DNA from: Pisolithus tinctorius
Lineage: Eukaryota > Basidiomycota > Agaricomycetes > Boletales > Pisolithaceae
DNA: 64,000 nucleotides
Assembly (NCBI GenBank): GCA_024663395.1
Contig: JANFAH010000003.1
Coordinates: 4,385,063 to 4,449,062, forward strand
Direction: 5' to 3'
In this document: positions 30,629-43,433 of the stretch, in pieces
Position numbering within the stretch: position 1 is the stretch's first letter
Layout: the number at the start of each line of letters is the position of its first letter
Program-made: the position numbers and the translations under genes
The notes under the pieces: generated by a model
The model's input: the letters and a program-made list of their open reading frames with translations, nothing else
The model's database searches: none
What the model was told of the DNA's origin: nothing

Positions 30629-31459
30629 ATGTTCGCCCAGATTCTGTGTGTTATTTTCTTTACTTCTAGTCCAACTCTTTGTTGACGCGCTTCTAGTGCC
30701 GTTGCCGTTGCTCTTCCTTTTGTTTCCGCACTCTCCCTTGACGCTCTGACCAATGCTGTAACTGGCGGAGTTGTCACGTTGAACTGGCAGACTGAATCCT
30801 CAGACCCTTCGTACTTCTCTATCCTACTGGCCAACCCCATCTTCCACGACACGTTTGCCATCGCGAACAACGTTGGGAGTGCCTTGACTACGCTGACGCT
30901 CGAGCTTCCTCAAGTTCCTGTCGGGTAAGTATTCCTCATGTTGCGTGTTTCTCCATGCATAATTCTGATGTCGTTGCGCAGTGCCAGCTACCAGCTTCAA
31001 GGCATCAACGTAAGGTACTACTTTGCATTTTTTCTTCACAGCACCCCACAAAACAGTAACCCTAACAATCGCCCTTCCTGTTTCGTACCGTAGTGACGTG
31101 AACGATGTGTACGCTACCAGCCCATCGTTCAGCATCGGACCTGCTCCCTCTTCGAACACGACAACAACCACGACTACAACCACGACTACGCCTGGTGCTA
31201 CGACTTCCTCTTCTTCCTCAATGTGAGTTATTTTTAGCCGCTGAATTCGACCATTGATGTCGCTATGTTAAGCGCTTCTGGCACCGTCACACCTGTCGGC
31301 ACGGCCACTACACCTGCTGCTTCTGGAGCCACGACGACCGCATCCTCCACGACGTCGTCTACCAGCACCAATGGCGTTCCCTACAAGTTCAACTTCGCTG
31401 CAGCTCCCGCTGCCGTTGTTGTACTCTCTGCCGTCGCCGGTGCTGCTATGCTTTTCTAA
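30629..31459 (+). CDS. Kre9/Knh1-like N-terminal domain, GPI-anchored cell-surface protein
   Basis: A small secreted wall protein. Exons 30629-30645, 30697-30924, 30982-31014, 31094-31222 and 31273-31459 give 197 residues in a continuous frame. Signal peptide: MFAQILAVAVALPFVSA. The Kre9/Knh1-type beta-sandwich (about residues 18-112) shows VTGGVVTLNWQ, YFSILLAN and YQLQGINVSDVNDVYATSP, usual for this family. It is followed by a Thr-rich run (about 116-130), a Ser/Thr/Ala-rich stalk and a hydrophobic C terminus (APAAVVVLSAVAGAAMLF) after NGVPYKFNFAA, as for GPI attachment. The function in fungal wall glucan assembly is known for yeast relatives only; here it is inferred. Confidence 0.88.
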
Positions 31460-32070
31460 GCAGGATCTTCGTCCTCGCCGTGGATCGATATCCTGTCCTT
31501 TCCCGGCAGATTGAGGTTTCTGACTTGATGGTGTTGGTGGGGTATGAGTGTTACTCTACTTTTAAACAGCGACTTTTGTTTTGTCATTGTCATCATGCTC
31601 GATTTGTTTACCCGCTATAGGGGTCATGTTGGACGGAAAACTTGGGAAAGGTATTTGTATGAGCATGAAAAGAACGGGACCATATCGATGAGCCTCTGCT
31701 CATAACAGCTAAATGCCTGATGGGAAACTGTTTAGATTTGCAACAAGACGATGGACTTGTGGCCCTGGCGAGCAATGCAGATGTGCCTGCACGTCGGTCA
31801 ATCGACTTGGCGCACCAGGTTCTTGTACCCCTCGGCACAACGGTCAAGCGCGGTCTGAACCTCGTATGCTCGTAAGTAGTACGCTCAAGTTGTAACTTGG
31901 ATTGATGATCATGGGGAAGCAAAGAATGACCCGGGTGTCATTCACCAAGGTAGGTTCTGAGAAATAAGTTTTATTATGGCTTAGCTTCATCAGTCGACTG
32001 AATACATGAAACTACTCGTGCAAGGCAGTACCTCGCAGGCAGAGTTGTACAGCACCCCACATCGAGCTTA
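31460..32070. other. Intergenic between convergent genes
   Basis: About 610 bp between the 3' ends of the convergent Kre9-like and GMC genes. No coding or repeat feature was recognised. Confidence 0.4.
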
Positions 32071-34213
32071 TCATTTCTTCGAAGAATGGCCCTTCACAAT
32101 CATATCCGCGCATTTCTCTGCGACAGCATAAACGAGCGCCTGAGGATGCGTAGCAGGGACTGCAGGAAAGATGCTGGCATCAACAATCCGCAAGTTGGTT
32201 GTTCCGTGCACCCGAAGATCGTTGTCGACCACCCCCGGGAGAGGATCATCCAGAGGTGCCATGCGACACGTGCTGGAGTAATGATACATTGAGTCAGCCC
32301 TTTCCTGAATGAAAGCATCGAGATCGGCATCTTCCAAAGACTTCGGAACATAAGTCTCTTTGAGGGGGTATCCAGCATCGCACATCTTCCGTGCAATTTC
32401 TGCTGAGAGTCGTAACGCTGCACGCATCGCATTCCGGTCTTCTGGAGTGTTTAGGTAATTCAGGTTACAAAGCGGAGCGTCCTTTAGGTCCAGCGAGCGT
32501 AGACGGAGGGAACCACGCGAGGTCACTTTGAGCAAGGCTGGGTTTAAACCGAACAGCCCCTTCCACTTGTTAGCTCCCTCTACCCGCGGATCCGAGAGAG
32601 GGGACTTCGTCATCGTCACTCAGAAGGATCTAATCAAATAGATATCTGATTCACTTACAGGCAGAATTGCGATGTCCGGGATATTCTCGGGATTGAAAGG
32701 GTCCTCGCGTTCCTTCGAGATGGGTTTCACTCGACCGTCTTTCTCGACCAGGGAAGAGAGAAAGAAAATCTCTAATTCTACCAGCGTTCCCAAGAACCAG
32801 CCAGTTCCGTACCGCAAGTAATTGTACAGTTCTCGTATCAGGACAGTCGGTCGCACGATCATGGCCCAGATTGAGTCGAATAAAGGGCAGTTGTAACCTG
32901 TAAGCACTATCAGGTGGTCTTGCTACAACACATCAATGAGATGTGTGCATGGGCAAGTCAATGTATTCGCGTACCAGATGCTCTCCCACACCAGGCGAAT
33001 CCAAGACGACGTCGACGTTCATCTCCTGAAGGTGTTTCCTAGGGCCAACCCCACTATGGTTCAAGACGTTAGCTCGGAGTCAAATGCACCAGATCGCACG
33101 CACGCACCTGAGCAGTAAAAGCTGTGGCGTTCGCAGAGCGCCACAACACAATATCACTTCGCATTTAGCTCGTACATTGACGGAGACGCTATCGGACTTG
33201 GTTCCTTGTATCTCAACGCCACGGACACATATTGACCCGTCACCATTCCTATCAAAAACCAGCTTGCGAGCCAGGGCGCCCGTGCATACGTGAAGCCTAT
33301 CCTTTCTAGAAGCGAGGATTTCCATGGGCAGGTAAGCTCTATACGAGGACGAACGACATCCAGAGGAGTCCATGGTATATTGCATTTTGCACCATCCGAT
33401 GCTAGGGTCAGTCGGAGAATGCATGTCCTCGATGGTGGGCAGAATGCGTCGGCAAGCCTTTTCAACCCTGAAGAAAGGTGGCATCGGGAGAAGGGAGAGA
33501 TAGTCGGTGTTCTACGACTTACGCTTCGAAAGACTTGAAGTAATACCCTTCATAAGACTCTACGTAGAGGGGACCTGTGCAAAACTCTGGTGAGCAACAT
33601 CAAAAGGGCACCTCTGATAGTCACGCACCGCTATAACCGTGGTATTCTCGTCGATCTCGCCCCAGCCATGTCTCTGATTTTTTGAAAAAAGGTTTCAACT
33701 CTGCATAAGACCAACCGTGTCTACCATCCCGACTCCAAGAGTCAAACTCGGCAGGTGCCCCGCAGGTATACTGACAGCCATTGATGCGGGTGCAGCCACC
33801 AAGGCCCAAACCAGTTACGCAGGTGACTGAACGGCCAATGCGTTCTTCGTATACGCTTGAAAATACATTGCTATGTTTTCCGTCCGAAAATTGGTACGTT
33901 GATGTGAGTGGGACGCGTGTTAACCAACTGTACAATGCTATAAGCCAAGGAGAGCAAATGGGATGTGTAACGTAACATGACTTACGAGTCGTCGCCATCA
34001 CCCCGTTCGACGAGCAACACGGTCTTGGAAGGGTCTTCACTCAGACGGCGCGCAAGCACGCACCCCGCGTTGCCACCTATCGGTATTGGTTTAACTTCTC
34101 ACCGATTACCTGTTTAGCTAGTGGGGCTCACCACCGACCACGATGAAGTCATACTCAGCGCTCAGGTCTTCCAGGGCTACGAATGGAGAAGGCGCAGTGG
34201 TGAAAGGCCACAT
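32071..34213 (-). CDS. GMC oxidoreductase (FAD-dependent, AA3 family)
   Basis: A flavoenzyme that oxidises alcohols or sugars and usually makes H2O2. ATG at 34,213 gives MWPFTTAPSP; no clear signal peptide. The ADP-binding motif VVGGGNAGCVLARRL spans the first intron (GT G / GT GGC), followed by KTVLLVERG. GMC signature 1 region: GLGLGGCTRINGCQYTCG (about 33,790). Signature 2: GALRTPQLLLLSGVGP, interrupted by an intron at about 33,110. The C-terminal substrate domain has MYHYSSTCRMAP and DASIFPAVPATHPQ, carrying the usual catalytic histidines. Six or more short introns all keep frame, so the gene looks intact, and it has the normal length for the family (about 600 residues). In signature 1 the usual Ser-Ser is Cys-Thr. 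The substrate cannot be told: aryl-alcohol oxidase, glucose oxidase and other members share these motifs. Confidence 0.88.
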
Positions 34214-34416
34214 CTTGTATCGAACTTTGAGGCGACGGGACTCGTTACTTGCTTAAATATTCCGCAGTAGGTGACCGGTGAAGGCTGTGAGTGAGCCATG
34301 GCGAATAAGGAAGTGAAACAAGATGTACAGAATGACAGGGATTACACTGACCAATCAATTAGTTGGTGGCTGGGAGAGCCTCCTCACACAGACACATTCA
34401 CCCCGTACAGATTGAT

Positions 34417-34720
34417 TCAATTTGTGCTGCTACTAGCATACTCTATCATACATGTGCCCTCGTACACCGTGTTGAGAAGCTTGTTATAGGGACCAAAATA
34501 ATCCCTTTCATTTGCATGCGGTGGAAGGGTGTCAAACTGGTAAGCAACTTGGTCCGGCCACATGGTGGTGCAGAAGCGGTGAGAGCAAGGTGGCAGGGCC
34601 AAAGTCCCAACGTGAACTCGAAAAACAAGCGGAGTTCGGACTCTGTGGCGGAAGTACATTAGTCGAGAGGGAACGACTGTCTTCCTTCGAGGCTTTGGTT
34701 TGTCTAGAGGAGACTAGAAG
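34417..34720 (-). pseudogene. Truncated copy of the conserved orphan gene at 13,627
   Basis: The minus strand matches the first half of the 13.6-kb gene: CGPTKL-type start in shifted frames, then WPDQVAYQFDTLPPHANE and RDYFGPYNKLLN. The match stops right after NKLLN at about 34,465. Its 5' part runs in a different frame (PQSPNSACFSSSRWDFGPAT), so it is a dead fragment. Confidence 0.65.
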
Positions 34721-35231
34721 TGTACATGCCGTTGGCATCCATTCCAGTGCTGTTAGCTCTTTACCATCCCCGTTTACATGCACTGTATTTATTCCTGGAA
34801 CTTGTGCTGAGTGCTTTTTTCTTTCTTCGATGATGGATGCCGCTACAGCGTTGCTCCATCGTCCTTATTTTCCATCTGGTGGTCTGTACACTTCCGACAC
34901 ATACCACTTCCATAAAGCCGCTTGCTGGGCGCAATGGTTACCAATCATCATGCGCCTTCTTACCAGATTCCCACCATTGCATGTTTTTGGGTCCCTTACA
35001 AGCACAGCACACTCGAGCGAAGGCCGACAAGTCACCACCGGAAAGGTATAGGACACGAATACTGCTGCGACGTGATGGGAGAGCTTGTAACACCGTTTGG
35101 GCTTGCGAGTTCTGGGTTGCGAATAGAGGATCGCTTAACGAGATATTTCTTTCCTTTCCGGTACTATTCTGCGAGATGCAAGTACAAGCTAGTAAGTGAT
35201 TGTTCGCAGAATTCCAAAGGTATAGCAAACG
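34721..35231. other. Intergenic, no firm gene
   Basis: About 500 bp downstream of the NACHT-WD40 gene. Overlapping chance ORFs exist on both strands, none with a recognisable domain. Confidence 0.35.
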
Positions 35232-38200
35232 TCAAAGTTTACGTTCAGCCTCCACATCATGAAATCTCACAATGACAATACCGCCGTTCGCCGTCCCAAC
35301 TGCAAACCTCTGTCCACACGATGCTTTCGCGATGATAGGCGACATGTTCGGGAACATCAACAACACCTCCTCTGTCCGTGCATTGACAATCCACTGATTC
35401 CTGATGATGGAAAGAGGCCCCCTATACCCTTCCAGTCGCGGCGCATCGCCAGGAGTGGCCATTAATGGTTCATGGGTGTCTGACTTCCAAGCGAATACCG
35501 CCTTCGCATCGTCCAAAGCTAAAATTTTCGAACCATCTGTAGAGAACCCCACCCGGTAAACCTCACGCTCCAGAAAAAGTTCCGCAGTCATCGCCCCTGT
35601 CTCCACGTCCCACACTCGCACCCGACGGTCTTTACCCCCCGATACGAGCCGTTGCCCATCAGATGAAAATGACACATATCCAACGAGGCCCTTATGACGT
35701 CGCGTAATACCCATACTCCCAGTAGATTCAGTGTCCCAGAGACGCAGAATGGGATCGTTAAAGGAGCTCGTTACGATGCGTCGGCCGTCCGCAGTAAACG
35801 TGGCAAAGCGTACCGGAAGACGATGCTGCCGCACCAGAGCGGGGAGTTCCATACCTGCTTGGATGTCCCAGAGGCGTGCGGTGGTATCCCTGGATGCCGA
35901 CACGAGCGATGTGCTATCAGGTGAGATAGAAAGAGAGTAAATGGCGCTACTGTGTCCGCGAAGAATGAAAGGTACATTGAGCGTCCCAGGCAGTCGTTGC
36001 AGTGTACCGCTGTTCGCGTCCCAGACACAGATTACTTTGTCATCAGAAGCAGAGATCAGTCGCCGTCCATCTGGGGTATAAACTAGTGCATTAACCGCTC
36101 CGGCATGATATAGTATGGGTGGCAGGACTTCCTTGCCGGTCCCTGCGTCCCAAATCCGTATGAACCGGTCACGAGAACCTGAGGCGAATCGGGTTCCACT
36201 GTGTGCGAAGCAGAGACAAAGAACTGTTTTCGTGTGTCCACCCAACGGTTCCCGATGCATTTCGCCCGTCCGTACATCCCACAGGACGATATTCTTGTCC
36301 TGCCCAGCAGACGCCAGTTGTGTGCCGTCCTCGGAGAAATCGAGCGCATACACACTCCCACCGTGACCTTTCATTGTTGGTAATATCTCCTTCCCCGAGA
36401 GTGCGTCCCATAGTCGCACAGATCCGTCCATATGGCCGCTTGCAATGTGCTGACTATCCGGTGAGAACTTGACAACGTTGGCGGTGTTGCGAGCGCCAGG
36501 CAACATAGTCGTAACCAGTTCGTAAGAAGTATGATCCCACAGAGAAATCGAGCGAGTGCCGGAGGACACGATGTAACGCCCGTCTTTGGAACAGGAAACA
36601 GACGTTACGTCCTCTCCTGGTTTGCTAAACTCGGTAAGCAGGGGTGACCACTGGTCGCGGAACCCGTCAACCTGCGGCAGAGTGGGTTCGTTGAAAGTTT
36701 TGTATATCACAGACGAAGTAGGGGTGAATGGGAGTGCGCTCTGGTAGACAAGGAGTGGATGTCGTTCGAATACGTGTGCATATGCTTGGCAGAAGCGTTC
36801 AGCGTCCTTGACAAACGAACGCAACGAGTCATCATGGCTGTAATTGGCCTGAAAGGAACATTAGAACACGAAGAAAACACACGTATGAAGGACGACACTG
36901 ACATCAACCCATTCCCTGAGTTTATCCATTAACGTGATCGTCTGTCTTGGCCGTCCAATCGCTGACATCGCTTCCACCCAATGTAAGAAATGCTGGCGCA
37001 AGAAACCATCAATCTCCCGGCTAAGTGAGTGCTCGCTGCACTGGACCTCACATAGATGGTCGATCCAATGTGTGCAGGGATAAGCAGTGGCATCCGGGAG
37101 GTTTTGCACCTCGAAAGACCGTGACAACGTTATTTGGCAGATATTCTTCTGCAGGGCTACAGCCAGACGAGCGATGCATTGGCGTGCGAGGCGGAGGTGA
37201 TGATGCGATTTATTGATATGCCAAGCATCACGCCCACACCGCCTACGCTCTGTGATGAAATCTGCGAACGAAGGGTGGAAAACACGGATGGGCTTATCAG
37301 CTGCCCATTGCAAAAGGCAGCTCAAGTGCTGGATGGTATGCAAACAAGGCCGCTTCTTTCTCCCGCCCGTAAAATCGGCATTAAGGATATCGATCGTTGG
37401 GGGTGTCAATGGGTTCTCGGCCACGATTACGATACCCAAAATTTCCTGGAAGTCAGCAGCGAAAGCACTGTCGTCCCACTTCCCTGCAGATTCCAGAGCA
37501 GTGATGTAGATATTATCGAGGGCGGACTCAGAATCCGCTTGTACCTCGGATCGCAAGAGCTGGGAAAGGCGTTCCTCAGGATCCTGTGCGTTCTCCACGT
37601 ACCTGCAGGCAGTCGCAGCCCAGACAAATAGCCCGGATGCACGTAAGGTCAGTGCATCCACCCTAGACGCACCTGGCCAGTCAGGTGGGAGGTCGAGGTA
37701 TTCATTCTGAAGACGGATGGCCACCATCTTGTGGTGAATATACGTTTTGACATCACGCTCGTTAGTTTCAGATGCAAGGTCGAGCTCGCGTGAGATTATG
37801 TGTGAATGTGTTGAAATGGCGCTGTGGATGTCCTTCTCCGTACGGCTAGTGATGAAGATGCGCAGTGTTGGTGGGAGGAGCATGCTCTCTCTGACAAGGG
37901 CAGTCAAGAGGTCATTCCGTGCACCAGTCCGACCGCATTCGTCAAGGGCGTCGATGACCACGAGGACAGGTCCCTCGTGTTGGATATCTTCCAGAGATCG
38001 AAACGGGTCGGCAAGCAATCGTTGAAACTGCCAGTGCAAAGGTGCTTGCTTGATGCTAGGGGTCTCTTCAATGACCCGAGAGATTGCATCGCAGATTCGA
38101 GGGTCAAATTCTCCAAGTTGATATGCGATCGTCCGAATGAGCGATGCTGGATCGCTCCGAGCTTCTACTCCGCGTGTGAAAAAGGTGAAAGCACCGAGGC

Positions 38201-39688
38201 GGCGTTGTTGCCTAAACAGATTTGCAACAGAAGTGGCTATTGTGCTCTTGCCAGCTCCAGGGAAACCATGAAGCCACAAGACATTGGATCTAGTTGGGGT
38301 GGCTGCCCAATCATATATATCACCTATGACGTCCATGCGTGTGTTTGGCAGGCACTCTGGTCGTGACGGGTCGTCCATGTCAACCGGGTTAAGCTTCATC
38401 AAGTTTTGGATGTTGACTAGCACGACCGTTAAAAGTGAAAATGGAACAGAACAATACTCACCAATGCGCTTGATGGTTTCGTCGATACGGAAGGAGACGA
38501 TAGTAGTCTGCACTACTACACCGGACTCCAAAGCCCGCTTGAGAGATGTAAAGCTGTTCGTGAAATCGTTGATCCGCCTATCCACCCACGCAGTAGACAC
38601 CAGCCTCTCTGTTAAATGGAGATCACTCATCAAGGACATAGAGAATCAAGTGAGCGAAACATACTAGCAAACCCGTGGCCGCTGCATTCCTGGACAAACA
38701 TGATGCACTCAGAAGTTTGGACAAGGAGTTTGCGTATGGTTTCCTCAAGCATGGGAATCTTCTCGGGAAACGGTTTAATATCCTCAACGAACAAGTATGC
38801 GTCTTTCATAAGAGATCCCAGAGCGTCGAGTCTGGCGTCTTGGCAGAGTTGGGCTTTTAAGATCTCAGCAGGACATCAGGAAACGTACTATTCGGAAAAC
38901 GTAAGGAAATACCGTGTAAACGGCAGTTGCAGTCCTCCACGCGATGAAGGCGTATGGATGAAGCTGCATGGATTGAGTTGTAAGTAAGGCACGAGAGTGG
39001 CAACACGCACTTGTGCAAGGGCATCCCCAAGCTGCATGAAGGCTTCGAGTTTGGCAACAACCTCTGAAAGAGAGTGCGAAATCCGTGGGTGCTCGACTTT
39101 AGCAACATGAGGCAGGTCCTGAACCACGAGCCGGACGAAGAGATTCCAGGCTCCGTCGTCACCCGAGAGCTTACCCTTCGATGGCTGAAGAGGCAAGGAC
39201 ACATTTTGACCCAGATCTGCGGATGTACGTAGCAGCTTCGCCTTTTGGCGTAGTGCTTACAGGTTACTCACGGCTGGCTTTCTGCGCTCTCAGTAAAAGT
39301 TCAGACAATGACGTCTCTGTGGAGGCTAGCAGCTGATTTCCGAGGAAAGATACTGTGCTTTTCCTCCTCAGTTCGAATCGGTAGACAGTTTCGTCAGTTT
39401 CCGATGCTCTAACCAATGCATAAATCCGATCGACTTTTCTCAAATGCTCAGAGACAGGACATACAGTACGAAGTGTTCTTGCCACTCAAACACTCCCGGC
39501 TTTTTTGTTGATTTTGTCTTGGCCACATCATTACCATCGACGACGATTAGCACGGAACACTTGGTCCAATCGTTGGCAAGCGCTGGCAGTTCGGCTTTGA
39601 CGACTGTCCTACGAAGTTAGACAGCCCTATCGCGACGGGCGTTGACATGTGTCAGTTTGAACTTCTCACCGGTAACTTCGAAGATCAT
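35232..39688 (-). CDS. C2-like / NACHT / WD40 STAND protein (NLR-like), apparently complete
   Basis: A fungal NLR-like signalling ATPase, used in self/non-self or pathogen sensing. Start MIFEV at 39,688. The first exons (39,688-38,880) give a C2-like beta domain (VVKAELPALANDWTKCSVLI, KPGVFEWQEHFVL, YRFELRRKSTVSFLG). A helical linker follows (LEETIRKLLVQTSECIMF, RLVSTAWVDRRINDF). The NACHT domain lies on the long exon ending at about 36,900: Walker A GFPGAGKST, Walker B VLVVIDALDEC and RIFITSRTEKD. The last exon (from about 36,850 to 35,232) holds about nine WD40 repeats, such as VVKFSPDSQHIASGHMDGSV, YALDFSEDGTQLASAG and RRVRVWDVETG. Introns of 45-70 bp, including one frame-neutral intron at about 38,415-38,460, join in frame. 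No break was found. The WD40 repeats are diverged from each other, unlike the second receptor. Confidence 0.88.
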
Positions 39689-39921
39689 GATTCAATATTC
39701 ATTAACAATTTTGAGAGTTGAAAATGGCAGGCGCTCAAATGTGATGGAGAAGAATACCGATATTATTGCTATAAACCCCGAGCTTAGTTCCAGCTTCGAA
39801 ACACGTAAACTCTACGGTGAAGTCAGCATCATTGCACCCGCCATTCTATGCACGACGTAGTAGGCGGGGTCACAATGATGCCAGTGTCCAAGTAACGCAA
39901 CTCCTTTTTTTCTCCAGGACT

Positions 39922-40335
39922 ATGCACTCTTTCAGTATGGCCACGCCAGGGCGTCCCGACTTCCGGGCTCTTCTAAGAGTCGTACTTCGACACCCAGAAT
40001 TCACCCAAGAGCAGGCGTTAGAAACACTCGAGCGGGAACGGGAAAATCAATAGCAGGCTCGGGCAAGGCTTCAACCAGTCCCACTCCGGCTAACCTTCGA
40101 CACTGGCAAAATGGTACCAACATTACCACGCATACGGCCCTCGGAGAGTGCGATCAATCGCCTTGAAGCTTTCAAGCATGTTCCTTTATGGTTCTTTACA
40201 CGCGAGGGACTAAAAGATGCGGTGGGGCTAGTGGACTTGAAACATGTCGAACTCGACCACGATCTCTCATTCATCGAATTCTTGTTCACGAAGAACTATC
40301 TCCCGAATGCGCCCAGTGGCCAGCCGGAGTTATAG
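39922..40335 (+). pseudogene. Unrecognised gene fragment with an in-frame stop
   Basis: One frame from ATG 39,922 reads PGRPDFRALLRVVLRHPEF and ALETLERERENQ, then TAG at about 40,051, then QARARLQPVPLRLTFDTGK, LEAFKHVPLWFFTREG and VDLKHVELDHDLSFIEF to TAG at 40,335. Codon use and amphipathic composition look coding on both sides of the stop. No family is recognised; a transposon-derived gag-like piece is possible but unproven. Confidence 0.4.
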
Positions 40336-41445
40336 ATGTCTTCCATGATTCTCTTTCTACATAGAAACCCACGGGCTACGACAGGAGGAAGAACGTGGTG
40401 AACGAGTCTTGTTACACTACAAGTCGAGTTAGGGCTGACTGGCACAACTGCCTGCCTACGGAGCGTTTCGATATCGTAATCATCATTAATGACTCGCTGA
40501 TCAATGCAATAGCCAGATAACTAGACTTCAAGGACAACAGACGAGACATAAAACGGTGAGTGCCGTTCACATGGAGTCCTAACAACGTTTAACATTGACC
40601 TAACCACACGTTGCTATCGATGCCTCGCGAACATCACCTTTGCCTAAACCCACCCGCGTGCTTCCATACTCACATAAAATAAATGGACCACCAGACTCGA
40701 AAGGATCCCCAAGTCGAACAATACCTCGAGCTTCGGCAGGGGAAGAGCCGGCGAACGCTACTCAATCCAAGTGATATGACGCGAGCGTGGACGCCCGTCT
40801 GAAGAAAGCTGGAAGATCTCGCGCGTAACCAGACCAATCTATCTCAGCGGAGAGGTGCGTGATTTGGCACAGGTCATCCAGCGCCACCGACTTTCATCAA
40901 TGTGTGCGTCCCAATCCTAGACTAGTGACTCAGCCCGCTTGCCACACCATATCATCGTGGCGAGACACTCCCTGCTGTGTTCACATACCTAACTCACTAA
41001 CTAATAGCTTTCAGCGCGCATACCCACCAAGTTGCGTCCACATTCACTCTCCCGAATCACCCGTTTGCTGCATAGAACCCTGAATCACATAGTCAATAGG
41101 GAATTCACCAAGTAACGTTATCTGTGACCTGTTTTATGCAATCTACTCGGACGCACCTTAGCCCTCTTTCCATTTTTACCTTTGACCATCATTAACCTGT
41201 TGTCTCGTTCTTGTATCCACATATACCCTCCAATCGATAGTATCAGGTCAATAAGTGTAAAAATTAATCCCTATGTACATAGATGGGGAGCGAAGTATAC
41301 CATATGCTTACGGACCCGGTGATCGACTGCAATACTACGCATTCCATAGATGGTAATAAAGATGGACCCCTATTCGATCTGCGATCGCTCGACAACACCT
41401 AGGGTAAGTAACGACAGCCGTGTCAAGGGAGGAGTATGATATGTG
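40336..41445. other. Intergenic with one short ORF
   Basis: About 1.1 kb. A 39-codon plus ORF at 40,683-40,802 (MDHQTRKDPQVEQYLEL) could be an exon of an unidentified gene. No other feature was recognised. Confidence 0.3.
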
Positions 41446-41868
41446 ATGGGCCCATACGACGACCCCCACATTCGCGACATCCTCTTACCATATGCACGTG
41501 CACATCTTACTACTGACTATGTCGAATACACGGAACAGGGAGTGGAGCAGGTATGTGTTATCATCGCTCTATACATAAAAACACCCGCCAATACACTGAG
41601 CACGCATGCATAGATCCTGCTCGAGACGCTGGCCTCCGTGCCATTGGCAGACGCCACGTCTTTCTTACTCCCTACAGACCCGTTCGAGGCGCTCGCCAAA
41701 CACTTGAACTCGCTCAACCTTACACCGTATCAAGAACGATGGTCTGCCCAACAAGGCGCAATCGACCTCATCAGAGATGTCTTTCCGCCACTCACCGGAC
41801 TCAGATCCAAGAAATGCTGTTTCAAATCACAAAGTGATCCTTGTAAGTCGGCAGGCACCCGCGTATAG
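41446..41868 (+). CDS. Unrecognised two-exon gene start, cut at the CpG-free repeat region
   Basis: Exon 1 (41,446-41,550) reads MGPYDDPHIRDILLPYARAH and TDYVEYTEQGVEQ. A GT-AG intron (41,551-41,613) leads to exon 2 with ILLETLASVPLADATSFLLP, ALAKHLNSLNLTPYQERW and AIDLIRDVFPPLTGL, and a GTAAGT donor follows at about 41,842. Introns and frame join well, so it is probably a real gene, but beyond 41,868 the sequence becomes CpG-free repeat DNA and no further exon was found. It may have been truncated by repeat insertion. Confidence 0.4.
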
Positions 41869-43433
41869 TCATACATGAATATTACACAATACAGCATCAG
41901 GAAATTAACAAAAGTCTTATTTGTACTTAAAACACACTTATGTCAGCTTAACATACTTTGTGACTGCTTGTGGCACTGGGCTAAGCATGCTGCATTTGTT
42001 GAGAACATTAAGACAAAAGAGCCAACTATTTTGTTATCTCACACATCTTATGGATCTTAGTGGTCTTATGGCTGTTTTGGCATAGAGTTCCATAAGCTCA
42101 ATAAATTCTAAAGTAAATCAAGTAGTGCAAGTTACAAAGAATTATGATGCCAGCTTGAACATGTGGTGGTCTGTGAAATGATTGACATAGAATCTGCAGA
42201 ATATGTCCAATGAATTTGTGACAGTTGACATATGGTGGGACATACTTGTCCCCAAAAATTGGTAGGAGATGTGTGCTATGAATGATACTGTCAATATGTA
42301 TTACTGCAAGGTGTGAACTGTCCTCCACAAAAGATGGTGCAACCATCCACATACCTGTCAATTTGTTGGGTTCATCAGCAATTCAATCAAACCAATGGAT
42401 CAGTGTGCACAGGACTGTCTGGCCATTGGTGTGAACAAAAGAGAAAAGACACAAAACTTGAGCAATGTCCATGCCAAGCATTCCTTCCTTTGTATCATCT
42501 GTGCTCACAAAGACACAGTCATACTGTCCAGGACCTCAATGCCAGGAAGGCATTGCATGAATGTATTTGCACCACATGCTGCCAATACCACTTGGGTCAC
42601 TTGGGGCTATGAAGGTCACAGTGGCTGAATGAAAAATCTTGACATGACCAATGAAGGGAGTAACATGGTGGGAAGCAATCAGCATTGTAGAATCTGGATG
42701 GAGTTGTTCAAAGATAAATTGAGCAATGAACCCAGGGAGTGAAGGGATACCCAGCTCAATTGCCAGTGTGAGAGCATTCTTTGCACAGTTACAAGCTTGA
42801 CAAGAGTTCATGTTAGTATGCTCAAGCCAACTCAGGTGCATTGACAGCATGATGTCACTCACCAGGGGTGCATGAGAGCTTCATGTCTGAATGTGTCAAC
42901 CCAGGATGTTCATCCACAATTCCTGTGTTGTCATCATCCTCATCCAAGGTTGAAACCTCTCCATCTTCATGCTGTGCAACATCACTATTTTCCCCACCCC
43001 CAACCTGGTTGACACCTGTATTGTAGTGGGGAGTGGCTGTGGGAATGTAAGGGTTATTATCCAAATAACAGAAAATTGTGAACATACCATTCAGTGGAGG
43101 ATGATAGGGTTGATGTGAAGCTGGCAGCATCCCTCAGGCTTTGAAACCAGCACAAGCTGCAGCAAGCTGAGAAGTGCATTGGTTGGTTTGCAGGATTTGT
43201 CTGAGGGCATTATACTTGTTCAAGCAGCACCAAGGTTTCTTAACTGTGGTGATGTGCTTTGATTCAGTAATTGATGTACACAAACCATTTGGCACATCAA
43301 AAAGGTGAATCAATGATTTGTAGTGGACAAGAGCATGACTTTGTGGAGCCATTTGCTGGTCAACAGTGCTATGCCATCTTTGATCTATTTTCAGGTTTTG
43401 ATGCATGCCAACTCCACCCCAATAGCTGAGACC

